Below are positions 53,707 through 62,138 of a stretch of DNA of 64,000 nucleotides, piece after piece. The stretch comes from Fodinibius salsisoli (GTDB lineage: Bacteria > Bacteroidota > Rhodothermia > Balneolales > Balneolaceae): NCBI RefSeq assembly GCF_026229185.1, contig NZ_JAGGJA010000007.1, forward strand, positions 1-64,000. Direction: 5' to 3'. Both the position numbers and the translations under genes were made by a program. Position 1 is the stretch's first letter. Every line of letters starts with the position of its first letter. The notes below the pieces were generated by a model. It did no database searches. It worked only from the letters and a program-made list of their open reading frames with translations, and was not told where the DNA came from.

Positions 53707-54855
53707 ATGGATTGTCAACGACATCTTTTCAACCTGCCAGCCAATCAACATTATCTTAACTGTGCTTATTTGTCGCCGCAGTTAAAACACGTAGAGGAAG
53801 CAGGCATACAGGGCATTCAGCGGAAAAACCATCCCTGGGAGATAAAGCCTGATGACTTTTTTGAAGATAGTCACCGGCTACGGTCACTTTTTGCTGATCT
53901 CATCAGCGCAGAAAGTTCGCAGTCGGTAGCTTTAATGCCGGCCGTCTCGTATGGAATGGCTACCGTAGCTCAAAATATTGATCCCCAAAAAGGAAACGAG
54001 ATTATTCTTGCGGGCCAACAATTTCCAAGTAATTTCTATCCCTGGCAGAGATTCTGTGATCAGCATGACTGTACCCTCAGGATGATTGATCCGCCAAATA
54101 CCTTTGAAGAACGTGGAAAGGGCTGGAATGAACGTATCCATTCTGCTATCGGAAGAAATACCCTCGCGGTAGCCCTTGGAAATGTCCACTGGACTGACGG
54201 TACGCTTTTTAAGCTCAAAGAAATTGCGGAACAGACGCGCTCCTCGGACGCCTACCTGCTGGTCGACGGAACCCAATCGGTCGGCGCCCTGCCCTTGGAT
54301 GTCCAAGCTATTCAACCGGATGCACTCATTTGTGCCGGTTATAAGTGGCTTATGGGACCTTATTCAATGGCCTTCGGCTATTTTAGTGAGCGAATGCAGC
54401 AAGGTACTCCTCTCGAAGAAGGCTGGATTGTTCGTCAGAACAGTGAAAATTTCAGTCAGCTTGTCAATTATGAAGAGCAGTACCAGCCCGGGGCCCTGCG
54501 ATTCGATGTGGGGGAACGCAGCAATTTCATCCTCGTACCCATGATGATTGAAGCCCTGAGGCAAATTATTGATTGGGAGCCTGCAAATATCCAGAACTAT
54601 TGCGAACGGTTAACCTCCGATTTGGTTCAATCCTTGTCAGATAAGGGCTACCAAATTGAGGACCCGGAATGGCGGGGACATCACCTGTTTGGAATTCGTC
54701 TGCCCGAGCACCTTACGACCGAAGAGCTCCAGCCTCAACTGGAAAAAAGAAATATCCACCTTTCCCTGCGCGGGTCGGCCCTCCGCATTGCACCCAATGT
54801 CTATAACAACAAAGCAGATATCACCGCCCTGCAGGAAGTCCTTTCTGCCGTATGA
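53707..54855 (+). CDS. Class V aminotransferase family protein (cysteine-desulfurase/kynureninase-like fold)
   Basis: The 382-residue PLP enzyme has the cofactor-phosphate region near SVALMPAVSYGMA, the DGTQSVGALPLDVQA block with the PLP Asp and Gln, and the Schiff-base Lys213 in ICAGYKWLMGPY. It lacks the cysteine-containing C-terminal loop I would expect of an IscS. Reaction and substrate are open; short relatives include isopenicillin-epimerase-like proteins. It is a single gene divergent from the TonB receptor. Confidence 0.88.
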   Translation: MDCQRHLFNLPANQHYLNCAYLSPQLKHVEEAGIQGIQRKNHPWEIKPDDFFEDSHRLRSLFADLISAESSQSVALMPAVSYGMATVAQNIDPQKGNEIILAGQQFPSNFYPWQRFCDQHDCTLRMIDPPNTFEERGKGWNERIHSAIGRNTLAVALGNVHWTDGTLFKLKEIAEQTRSSDAYLLVDGTQSVGALPLDVQAIQPDALICAGYKWLMGPYSMAFGYFSERMQQGTPLEEGWIVRQNSENFSQLVNYEEQYQPGALRFDVGERSNFILVPMMIEALRQIIDWEPANIQNYCERLTSDLVQSLSDKGYQIEDPEWRGHHLFGIRLPEHLTTEELQPQLEKRNIHLSLRGSALRIAPNVYNNKADITALQEVLSAV

Positions 54856-54895
54856 TAAAGGGTCCACCACAGAGGCAGACCCTGTCAATTACCCC

Positions 54896-55996
54896 TTACT
54901 CTGCTCTATGGAAAGTCATCAGCGTGTCGTTATCGGATAGTAACAGCAGCTGGCCCTGTTCAATGGTATAGCTGTTTACCTGTTGCAGGGCATCCATAAA
55001 GCGGGCCTCCATATCACCGGGGCAAGCCATCTTCGTTGAGATCATCTGTCCAAATGATAAACTATCATCTGTGACGGTTACCAAGTTACCGTTAATTTGA
55101 TTGCAGCCGTTATTGCCATACACCTTGTTGTTCTTGAGGTCAAATTGCAAGTCGGGCACTTTACGCAAGCTATCCTGCTTGCTTACCTCCTTCCCTTTCA
55201 GGGCGTGTAAAGTCCAAAAATCGTGCAACGAATAGCGGTCATTGATAACATTTCCACATCCGCGATAGGACGTGCCGTCATAATCAACCACGACCCCATG
55301 TGTAAAAACCTCCCCCGACATATTGTCTATACAGCCGGTTGGATGTAGCGCTACTGTCAATACACCAGATTCTGTTTCCGTGACCAGGGTACGCGCCGCC
55401 GAAGCCGTATCCTGTTCCATATCCGGGACGGGTACCTGGATGGAGTCGCCGCCCAACGTGTGGAAATTCATCTCGCTATCGTAATCGATTGCTAATCCCC
55501 AGAAGGGCTCATTGCCGGCAGCCCTGAAATCAACGCCCTGCTCCCGAAGTTCTGCCCATTTCATGGAATCATCCTTGTCAGAGGCATCTTTTAGGTCGAG
55601 TACGTAATGATCCGCCAGGGATCCCGTAATTCGGTTGCCTTCTTGGTCCAGCATAACCAGGCTACTGTCATCCAGTGCAAACTGGCGGGCTTGGTCGCCT
55701 GAATCGCCCTTTAACACAATAAGGGTATCGTTTTCAACGCTCCAAGAGCCGCTTTCTGTAAAGGGACGATTGCTCTCGCCAATATAGATAGAGGAAGCGC
55801 TGTATTTTTGAGTCTCATCAAAGCTTATTTCGTACAGTATACCCGGGCAATCGGCGCATGGAATGATTCCACTGTAGGTGGCGCCTTCCAGCGATTGAAT
55901 GGTTTGGGTACTTGTGGTATCCTCGGACTGGCCACTACAGCCACCAAGTATTACTGCTCCCGATATAAAAACCAACAATATTAGTATTCTCTGCAT
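54896..55996 (-). CDS. Three-domain lipoprotein: NlpE N-terminal, COG3650-like, META
   Basis: The 366-residue lipoprotein (lipid Cys20 in ILGGCSG) begins with an NlpE-type domain containing CADC at 47-50 (YSGIIPCADCPGILYEI), continues with a middle domain at about 150-250 (AAGNEPFWGLAIDYDSEM, VALHPTGCIDNMSGEVF) like COG3650 envelope proteins, and ends with a META domain at about 255-360 (VYGNNGCNQINGN, ISTKMACPGDMEARFM). NlpE senses envelope and copper stress in E. coli through CpxA; META domains are linked to heat-shock HslJ. Function of the fusion is not known. Confidence 0.87.
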   Translation of the reverse strand: MQRILILLVFISGAVILGGCSGQSEDTTSTQTIQSLEGATYSGIIPCADCPGILYEISFDETQKYSASSIYIGESNRPFTESGSWSVENDTLIVLKGDSGDQARQFALDDSSLVMLDQEGNRITGSLADHYVLDLKDASDKDDSMKWAELREQGVDFRAAGNEPFWGLAIDYDSEMNFHTLGGDSIQVPVPDMEQDTASAARTLVTETESGVLTVALHPTGCIDNMSGEVFTHGVVVDYDGTSYRGCGNVINDRYSLHDFWTLHALKGKEVSKQDSLRKVPDLQFDLKNNKVYGNNGCNQINGNLVTVTDDSLSFGQMISTKMACPGDMEARFMDALQQVNSYTIEQGQLLLLSDNDTLMTFHRAE

Positions 55997-56383
55997 ATGA
56001 TTTGATTAAAAAATTAATATTTCTGTAGATACTCTTTGATAGTTTTTAATCCATATTGTTCCGCAAGATATGGGATGAACTCCAGACAAGTAAATATCAT
56101 TTCCATTCAAATTAATAAGATAGGTCGATCCTCCCCTCCTCCTTCTCCCCCGAATTATCGGGACACGCAAGGAGGAACACATAACTCATTATGTGTGCTA
56201 TATACAGCATTTTGAGCAAAATCTATTAATTCCCTCCAGAATTGAGCCTCTATCTTTAGGCTAATATGATAATCTACTATTAGCTGAGCCTTGTTAAAAA
56301 CCATACAAGGGGTTCCACTATAATAAAAAAGCCCCGACTGCTGCCGGGGCTTGAATAAAAGGTTGTTCTTAGTTGCGCTAACG
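55997..56383. other. Intergenic gap with CCCGA-ATTA-TCGGG palindrome and terminator
   Basis: The 387 bases hold a short palindrome CCCGA/TCGGG at 56149-56162, beside a C/T-rich and a CAAGGAGG segment, and the metalloprotease terminator at 56329-56352. An open frame of 49 codons exists on the minus strand at 56155-56304 (starts MVFNKAQLIVDYHISLKIEA), ending inside the palindrome; I cannot tell whether it is used. Nothing else is seen. Confidence 0.5.
56329..56352 (-). terminator. Terminator of the zinc metalloprotease gene
   Basis: Stem AAGCCCCG/CGGGGCTT with an 8-base loop; on the minus strand it is followed by a T-run. It starts 32 bases beyond the stop codon. Confidence 0.85.
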
Positions 56384-58885
56384 TTATTCCTCGGGATTCA
56401 GAATCTGTTCAATGCGCACTACCGCATCTGCCAGGTGGGCTTCTGTCGCACGATCACTCACCCGCACTTGCTGAACCTCATCCAAAAGCGTTTCAAGCTG
56501 ATCGCGAACAATAGGTCGAATATCCGACTGGCTGACATCCACATCCGTCCACCCATAGTATTCTTTAAATGCACTCGGAATACTCCGAAGTTCTTCGGTC
56601 ATGAGATAATCCATCCGCTCTATGTAGGCGCGCTGCAGATTCCGGCGGTGAACACCAATTGCGGTATTCTCATCGACTTCGCTCCAGATGCTGTTACGTA
56701 CATCATCCATCATTTCGAAGGCCGTGTACGTTTCACCTTCATTACGAGCATTGAACTCAACAAGACGTGCCAGCCGCTGAGGATCCGTCAGATCATTGAG
56801 CACCCGCACTTGGGCGCTGCGAATATTATCAACCACGGTAGACTGGTTGATGCGGCTTAAAATCTCATCATTCAACATCCATTGGTCAACCTTAAAGGCA
56901 TGATCAGCTAAAAAGTCCACCGCCTTTTGTTGGGTTTCTTTAGGAACTGCCTCATAAACTGCCCCTTCCTGGTTGTAAGTCTTATGATTTTCATAGACGC
57001 CGCCTACATTTTTGGTGACATGCCCCATATAGCGGCTCCACTGGCTTATAATATTGCCATACAATTCCTGGAGCTCCTCGAAATTGGTGCCATCTCGCTC
57101 CGTCCATTCCATCAGGTTGCCGGTAATGCGTTCCAGATTGGCAAGCCCTAATTTACTGGCTTCCATAGCGTTATTTCCGAGATCCTCATTTTGAGAACGC
57201 GGATCAATTTTGTTTCCAGTCTGACGACCATAAAAATAGGCCGGATCGTCAGCACGCTCACGGGTCCATTCATTAAGCTTGGCTTCACGCTCTTGTCGAC
57301 TCATATCTTCCGGGAACCAGCTGTAGCCCCATTTGATGGACCAGTTATCATATTCGCCAATGGCCGGATGGAAGTTCTCAACGCCATCTCCGGGCTGGGC
57401 GATATAGTTAAAGCGCGCATAATCCATAATGGATGGCGCCGTTCCATGCGTAGAAGTAAAGGATGGCGACCGAAGAGAATCCACGGGATACGCATAGCTT
57501 GAGCCCCAATTGTGTGGCAAGCCCAGCGTGTGGCCAACCTCGTGCGAAGATACAAAACGAACCAACTCGCCCATCACCTCATCCTCAAACTGTACGGAAC
57601 GAGCCTTGGGATTGACGGCAGCTGTCTGCACAAAATACCAGTTGCGCAGCAGGTTCATCACATTGTGGTACCACAGGATATCACTTTCTAAAATCTGTCC
57701 GGTACGAGGATCGTGCACATGTGGTCCCTGTGCATTGGGGATATCGTTGGCGATATATCGAATGACGGAATAGCGTACATCTTCCGGACTAAATGCGGGG
57801 TCTTCCTCATCCGTGGGTGGATCTTTGGCAATAATGGCATTCTTAAATCCGGCGTGCTCAAAAGCTTTCTGCCAATCTTCAACTCCCTGCTTAATGTACG
57901 AACGCCATTTCTCAGGTGTCGCCGGATCGATATAGTATACAATTGGCTCTATCGGCTCAACCAGTTCGCCATCCAGGTAGGCTTCCTTATCTTTGGGAAC
58001 CAGCTTATAGCGAGTTACGAACTGCTTATTTTCTGCCTTATGACGCTCACCACCATATTTTATCTGCTCAATAGAAAAGTAACCGACCCGATTATCCACC
58101 ACACGCTTCTGCATGGGTTCTTCCGGCAGTAAAATCATCGATTGATTCATCTCCAGCGACAGCGTTCCTGTGGCGCCATCATCCGGCGGATTGTTGGAGT
58201 CATATGTTAAAATATGGCGCGCTTCTACATTCTTGGGATAGGTTCGGATGCTGTCAATAAAGCTGCGGTCCCCATCCAGTCGGCGCACCTGAAACTCACT
58301 GCGTTGACTCTTGCTAAGCCCACTAATTAATGGCACATCGGAAGTGAAGAAGTCGGTAACATCGATAACTTTAGTGTTATGGGCAGAATCTTTGCGAACC
58401 GTTTCAATATCAAAGCTCTGTATCACCGGCTCAAAATTGTTGTTTTTGATCGATTTATATATCGGGTTATTCTCATCTGCTACATTTTCATGCGACACAT
58501 GTCGGAGCAATATCTTGTCATCTTTTTTCTGCCAGCGAATTACCTGCTGCGATTTGGCCTTCATGCCCGCGCCGCCAAAGCTCAGGTTGTTTTGGGTGCC
58601 CGCAATACGGCTAACCAGCAACATCCCCGTATCGAGGAGGGAATCCGGTAGCTCATAATAATACTTTCCATCCACTTTATGGACGGTAAACAGCCCTTCA
58701 TCTGTCTGGGCTTCATCCGTAATGACTTCGTCATAGGATTTATAGCCGTTATCTTTTTGCTCTTTTTTAGATGATGCAGTAGATTCTTTCGTCGCTTTGT
58801 TGGTTGATGCACATGCTGAGAACAGCACAACCGATAGAGTCAGCAGGGCCCAACCTTGCAGCTGCTTGAAAACCAAATTATTCAT
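56384..58885 (-). CDS. Zinc-dependent metalloprotease lipoprotein (DUF5117/DUF5118/DUF4953 type)
   Basis: The 833-residue protein has a lipoprotein signal (lipid Cys in LFSACASTNK), a short DUF5118-like part, a DUF5117-like domain at about 90-290 (YYELPDSLLDTGMLLVSRIA) and a zincin domain with HEVGHTLGLPH near residue 447-457, which fits HExxHxxGxxH of metzincins. GLPHNWGSSYAYPVDSLRSP and SIMDYARFNYIAQPGDG follow, the latter with the Met-turn. These outer-membrane-facing peptidases are common in Bacteroidota; natural substrates are mostly unknown. Confidence 0.93.
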   Translation of the reverse strand: MNNLVFKQLQGWALLTLSVVLFSACASTNKATKESTASSKKEQKDNGYKSYDEVITDEAQTDEGLFTVHKVDGKYYYELPDSLLDTGMLLVSRIAGTQNNLSFGGAGMKAKSQQVIRWQKKDDKILLRHVSHENVADENNPIYKSIKNNNFEPVIQSFDIETVRKDSAHNTKVIDVTDFFTSDVPLISGLSKSQRSEFQVRRLDGDRSFIDSIRTYPKNVEARHILTYDSNNPPDDGATGTLSLEMNQSMILLPEEPMQKRVVDNRVGYFSIEQIKYGGERHKAENKQFVTRYKLVPKDKEAYLDGELVEPIEPIVYYIDPATPEKWRSYIKQGVEDWQKAFEHAGFKNAIIAKDPPTDEEDPAFSPEDVRYSVIRYIANDIPNAQGPHVHDPRTGQILESDILWYHNVMNLLRNWYFVQTAAVNPKARSVQFEDEVMGELVRFVSSHEVGHTLGLPHNWGSSYAYPVDSLRSPSFTSTHGTAPSIMDYARFNYIAQPGDGVENFHPAIGEYDNWSIKWGYSWFPEDMSRQEREAKLNEWTRERADDPAYFYGRQTGNKIDPRSQNEDLGNNAMEASKLGLANLERITGNLMEWTERDGTNFEELQELYGNIISQWSRYMGHVTKNVGGVYENHKTYNQEGAVYEAVPKETQQKAVDFLADHAFKVDQWMLNDEILSRINQSTVVDNIRSAQVRVLNDLTDPQRLARLVEFNARNEGETYTAFEMMDDVRNSIWSEVDENTAIGVHRRNLQRAYIERMDYLMTEELRSIPSAFKEYYGWTDVDVSQSDIRPIVRDQLETLLDEVQQVRVSDRATEAHLADAVVRIEQILNPEE

Positions 58886-59098
58886 ATATTTTTTTGCATT
58901 AATTTATTGTTCATGAAACGGATGAAATGTTAGGCTTGTAATTGAACGAATCAAGAATAAGCAGGTAGATAGATGTAAAAAGATATGATATGGCTAACAG
59001 CTACCATGAGCAACCGTCCATAATTGGACTATGAGGGGCGTTATCCGGGCTAACTGTAAACAAAAAATTAAGAATTAGCCAATTTCCCTTAGCTTTAT

Positions 59099-59106
59099 TA
59101 CTTTTG
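59099..59106 (+). promoter_or_regulatory. -7 box very close to the PmtA-like gene
   Basis: TACTTTTG is a perfect TAnnTTTG and ends 7 bases before the ATG at 59114. A start at the usual distance would give a transcript with almost no leader. The -33 element is poor (TAG). Confidence 0.35.
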
Positions 59107-59113
59107 AAGCATT

Positions 59114-59749
59114 ATGGCAAAACCAATAGCAAGACCACTGAAGCATCTGATTTACTTTTTCAAGGATTTAAAGCAAACCGGGTCTATTGCACCCAGCTCA
59201 AAATTTTTGGCTCAGGATTTGGTTAGCCAACTCAAAAAGCGGGTGGCCTGCGATGAATGCAAACCACTGAAGATATTGGAGGTAGGTCCCGGAACGGGTC
59301 CTTTAACCAAACAAATTGTGAAGCATTTACGTCCAAATGACAAGCTGGATGTTGTAGAAATTCACAAAAAATTCTACCAGATTGTCAAAAGCCGTTATCG
59401 GCAACAGAATTTGCAGATCCATCACGCCGATATTTTACAATTCCAGCCGGATTACAAGTATGATTTTATCTTTTCGAGTCTGCCTTACGAAAATATGCCG
59501 GAGGAGATCAGTCGCGAGATCTGGAAAAAAAAGCTAACCCTCTGCTCCGAAGAAGCCTGCATCAGTTACTTTAAATATGTAAAGTTTCGCAACTTTAAGA
59601 GTGATTTTGAGGAAGAGGTCGTAAAAAAATATGGCCGGGATAAAAAGGTAGTGCTTCTCAATTTACCGCCGGCCAAAGTTTATACTCTGGAGATTAGTGG
59701 GCAACCTGATATTAAAACTCCCACGATCGAAAGCTCGAACGTTGCTTAA
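59114..59749 (+). CDS. Phospholipid N-methyltransferase-like (PmtA/rRNA adenine dimethylase fold)
   Basis: The 211-residue class I methyltransferase starts with FFKDLKQTGSIAPSSKFLAQ, the classic opening of PmtA-like phosphatidylethanolamine N-methyltransferases, then SAM motif I LEVGPGTGPLTKQIVKHL near 55-72 and the SSLPYENMP block near 117. PmtA makes phosphatidylcholine from phosphatidylethanolamine. A related rRNA or small-molecule methyltransferase is possible. The gene is alone on the plus strand. Confidence 0.85.
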   Translation: MAKPIARPLKHLIYFFKDLKQTGSIAPSSKFLAQDLVSQLKKRVACDECKPLKILEVGPGTGPLTKQIVKHLRPNDKLDVVEIHKKFYQIVKSRYRQQNLQIHHADILQFQPDYKYDFIFSSLPYENMPEEISREIWKKKLTLCSEEACISYFKYVKFRNFKSDFEEEVVKKYGRDKKVVLLNLPPAKVYTLEISGQPDIKTPTIESSNVA

Positions 59750-59755
59750 CTATTT

Positions 59756-60073
59756 TTAAAAGAAGATTACATTCAAAAGCGATAGCAACACACTAAACAG
59801 TACTGCCCACCAAAAGCTTTTGATTTTCAGCCCATCCACCAGTGCCGCTACCAGTAGCAACATCAATGCATTGATTACCAACAGAAAGAGGCCCAGCGTA
59901 ACGATCGTAAGCGGTAGCGTAAAGAATACTACAATCGGCTTTATAAATGCGTTTACGATGGCTAATAAAACAGCCGTTCCCAAGGCCGTCCAGTAGTTAT
60001 TAACTTTGATCCCATCTAAGAGATACCCAAGGGCAAAGATGCCAAGGCTATTTACAAGTATTTTGGTAATCAT
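59756..60073 (-). CDS. Phage-holin-4_2 (YvlD-like) small membrane protein
   Basis: The 105-residue protein has four hydrophobic helices with the YvlD-type pattern, for example LGYLLDGIKVNNYWTALGTA, NAFIKPIVVFFTLPLTIVTL and LVINALMLLLVAALVDGLKI. Despite the family name these are chromosomal housekeeping membrane proteins and not evidence of phage. Function unknown. It ends 6 bases from the convergent methyltransferase gene. Confidence 0.85.
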   Translation of the reverse strand: MITKILVNSLGIFALGYLLDGIKVNNYWTALGTAVLLAIVNAFIKPIVVFFTLPLTIVTLGLFLLVINALMLLLVAALVDGLKIKSFWWAVLFSVLLSLLNVIFF

Positions 60074-60161
60074 AATGCTAAGGTTTGGTTCCGGTTTTAG
60101 CCTTTATACGGTGGACCTCTCAAAAAGTTTTACGGGAGTTTTTGATCGTCTCCGGGTACTT

Positions 60162-62000
60162 TTATTCAACCGTCACGCTTTTGGCAAGGTTTCGGGGCTG
60201 ATCCACATCGCATCCACGGTTAACAGCAATATAATACGACAGCAACTGCAGCGGAATAGACGTCAACAATGGGGACAGGCAATCTTCCGTTTCCGGAATA
60301 GGGCAGCTGAACTCCGATAAATTAATCACCTCTTCATTATCTTCTCCGGTAATTCCAATGATGCGACCTTTTCGGGCCTTCACCTCCTCGATATTACTAA
60401 TCATTTTGTCGTTGGTATGATCGGTAGCAGCAATTACAACCACCGGCATCATGGCATCAATAAGAGCGATGGGGCCGTGCTTCATCTCAGCGGCGGGGTA
60501 TCCCTCAGCGTGGATGTACGAAATTTCCTTCAATTTGAGGGCGCCCTCCAGTGCGACAGGAAAATTATAGGTTCGACCCAGATACAGGAAGTTGGGAGCA
60601 TAAGTAAACAGCTCTGCCATCTCTTTCACCGATTCACTGCGATCCAGGATCTGCTCTACTTTATCCGGAATACGGTTGAGCTCTTCAATGAGCCGGGCAG
60701 CATACTCTTCTTCTATGGTATTCCTTTTTTGTCCCAGCAGGATGGCCATCATAGCTAAAACTGAAACCTGGGTGGTAAAAGCTTTGGTTGAAGCTACCCC
60801 AATTTCTGGTCCGGCGTGGGTATAGACCCCGGCATCGGTATCGCGGGCAATGGTTGAGCCTACCACATTACAAACGCCCAGTGCAAGTGCCCCTCGTTCT
60901 TTTGCTGTGCGCAACGCTGCCAGAGTATCAGCAGTTTCGCCACTTTGCGAGATCACCAACATCACATCATTTTCGTCGATTAATGGCTCGCGATAGCGGA
61001 ACTCTGAGGCATATTCGACCTCCACCGGCAACTTAGCGAGGTGCTCGAATAAGTACTCCCCAACCAATCCGGCATGCCAGCTGGTACCACAAGCAGCAAT
61101 GACAAGGCGATCTGCATTGACTAATTGATCAAGCACATCTGTTAAGCCACCCAGCTGTACTGAATGATTTTTGACATCCAGGCGACCCCGCAGACAATCA
61201 GCGATGGCACGAGGTTGTTCAAAAATTTCTTTCAACATAAAGTGCGGATACCCACTCTTCTCGATCTCATCGAGGCTAAGAGCCAGCTCATGGACTTTCT
61301 TCGTAAGGCTAACATCCTCAATCGTTTTAACCTCATAACCATCTTTTGTGACGATGGCCATCTCTCCGTCATCCAAATAAACCACTTTCTTGGTATATCC
61401 GACAATAGGCGAAGCATCAGAGGCAATAAACATTTCGCCGTCCCCGATCCCTAACAGTAGCGGAGATCCTTTACGGGCCACGATAATACGATCAGGCTCA
61501 TCCACATGCAGGATAGCCAGACCATAAGTACCAACGACTTGCTTGAGAGCCAAACGAACGGCCTTTTCAAAACTAACCTCTTCTCCGTTTTCGTATATCT
61601 CTTCAATTAGCTGGACAATAACTTCCGTATCGGTATCCGTATGGAACGTCCGGCCTTTATTTTGGAGCTCTTTTTTGAGCGAATTATAATTTTCAATAAT
61701 GCCGTTATGGACTAACGCGATGTCTCCTGATTCACTAATATGCGGGTGAGAATTCACATCGTTGGGCGCTCCATGGGTAGCCCATCGGGTATGGCCAATA
61801 CCTGTTGAGCCCTTAGCCGGACTGGCTTTCAGCTTATTTTTGAGCGCCTGCACCTTGCCCTTCCCCTTCTTGATATCCAATGCACCGTTCATTAACGCGA
61901 TACCGGCTGAATCATACCCCCGGTATTCCAGTCGTTCAAGCCCCTTGACGATAATATCACTCGCGGATTGGTTACCGATGTATCCTACAATTCCACACAT
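60162..62000 (-). CDS. glmS: Glutamine:fructose-6-phosphate aminotransferase (isomerizing)
   Basis: GlmS makes glucosamine-6-phosphate for cell-wall and LPS sugars. The 612-residue protein starts MCGIVGYIGNQSASD with the catalytic Cys after Met removal, contains the glutaminase part (GHTRWATHGAPNDVNSHPH), two SIS domains (AACGTSWHAGLVGEYLFEH, VISQSGETADTLAALRTAKE) and ends LAKSVTVE. It stands back-to-back with the GlmU-like gene. I see no glmS ribozyme in the 138-base upstream region. Confidence 0.98.
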   Translation of the reverse strand: MCGIVGYIGNQSASDIIVKGLERLEYRGYDSAGIALMNGALDIKKGKGKVQALKNKLKASPAKGSTGIGHTRWATHGAPNDVNSHPHISESGDIALVHNGIIENYNSLKKELQNKGRTFHTDTDTEVIVQLIEEIYENGEEVSFEKAVRLALKQVVGTYGLAILHVDEPDRIIVARKGSPLLLGIGDGEMFIASDASPIVGYTKKVVYLDDGEMAIVTKDGYEVKTIEDVSLTKKVHELALSLDEIEKSGYPHFMLKEIFEQPRAIADCLRGRLDVKNHSVQLGGLTDVLDQLVNADRLVIAACGTSWHAGLVGEYLFEHLAKLPVEVEYASEFRYREPLIDENDVMLVISQSGETADTLAALRTAKERGALALGVCNVVGSTIARDTDAGVYTHAGPEIGVASTKAFTTQVSVLAMMAILLGQKRNTIEEEYAARLIEELNRIPDKVEQILDRSESVKEMAELFTYAPNFLYLGRTYNFPVALEGALKLKEISYIHAEGYPAAEMKHGPIALIDAMMPVVVIAATDHTNDKMISNIEEVKARKGRIIGITGEDNEEVINLSEFSCPIPETEDCLSPLLTSIPLQLLSYYIAVNRGCDVDQPRNLAKSVTVE

Positions 62001-62068
62001 ATTTTTTGTCTAAAGTTCGCAATGATTTTTATTATACTGTCTCTCTGAAAGCAACAATAGAGAATGTC

Positions 62069-62076
62069 CAAATTTA
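62069..62076 (-). promoter_or_regulatory. -7 box of glmS
   Basis: The minus strand reads TAAATTTG, perfect for the TAnnTTTG consensus, 68 bases before the glmS ATG; the -33 site 20 bases upstream is TTT. Confidence 0.45.
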
Positions 62077-62138
62077 TTAATCTGATAACGATTTTAAAAC
62101 AACATTATTAGAAACATTTCAAGGGGACTTTAAATAAT

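Noticed and set aside
54859-54883. AGGGTC/GACCCT hairpin after the aminotransferase as a terminator
   Set aside because: The stem is only six pairs with a long loop and no T-run.
59756-60073. Phage holin as a sign of prophage
   Set aside because: The Phage_holin_4_2/YvlD family is chromosomal in most genomes, and no other phage gene is nearby.
62001-62138. glmS ribozyme
   Set aside because: The region is too short and A/T-rich, and lacks the conserved ribozyme core; the ribozyme is mainly a Gram-positive feature.
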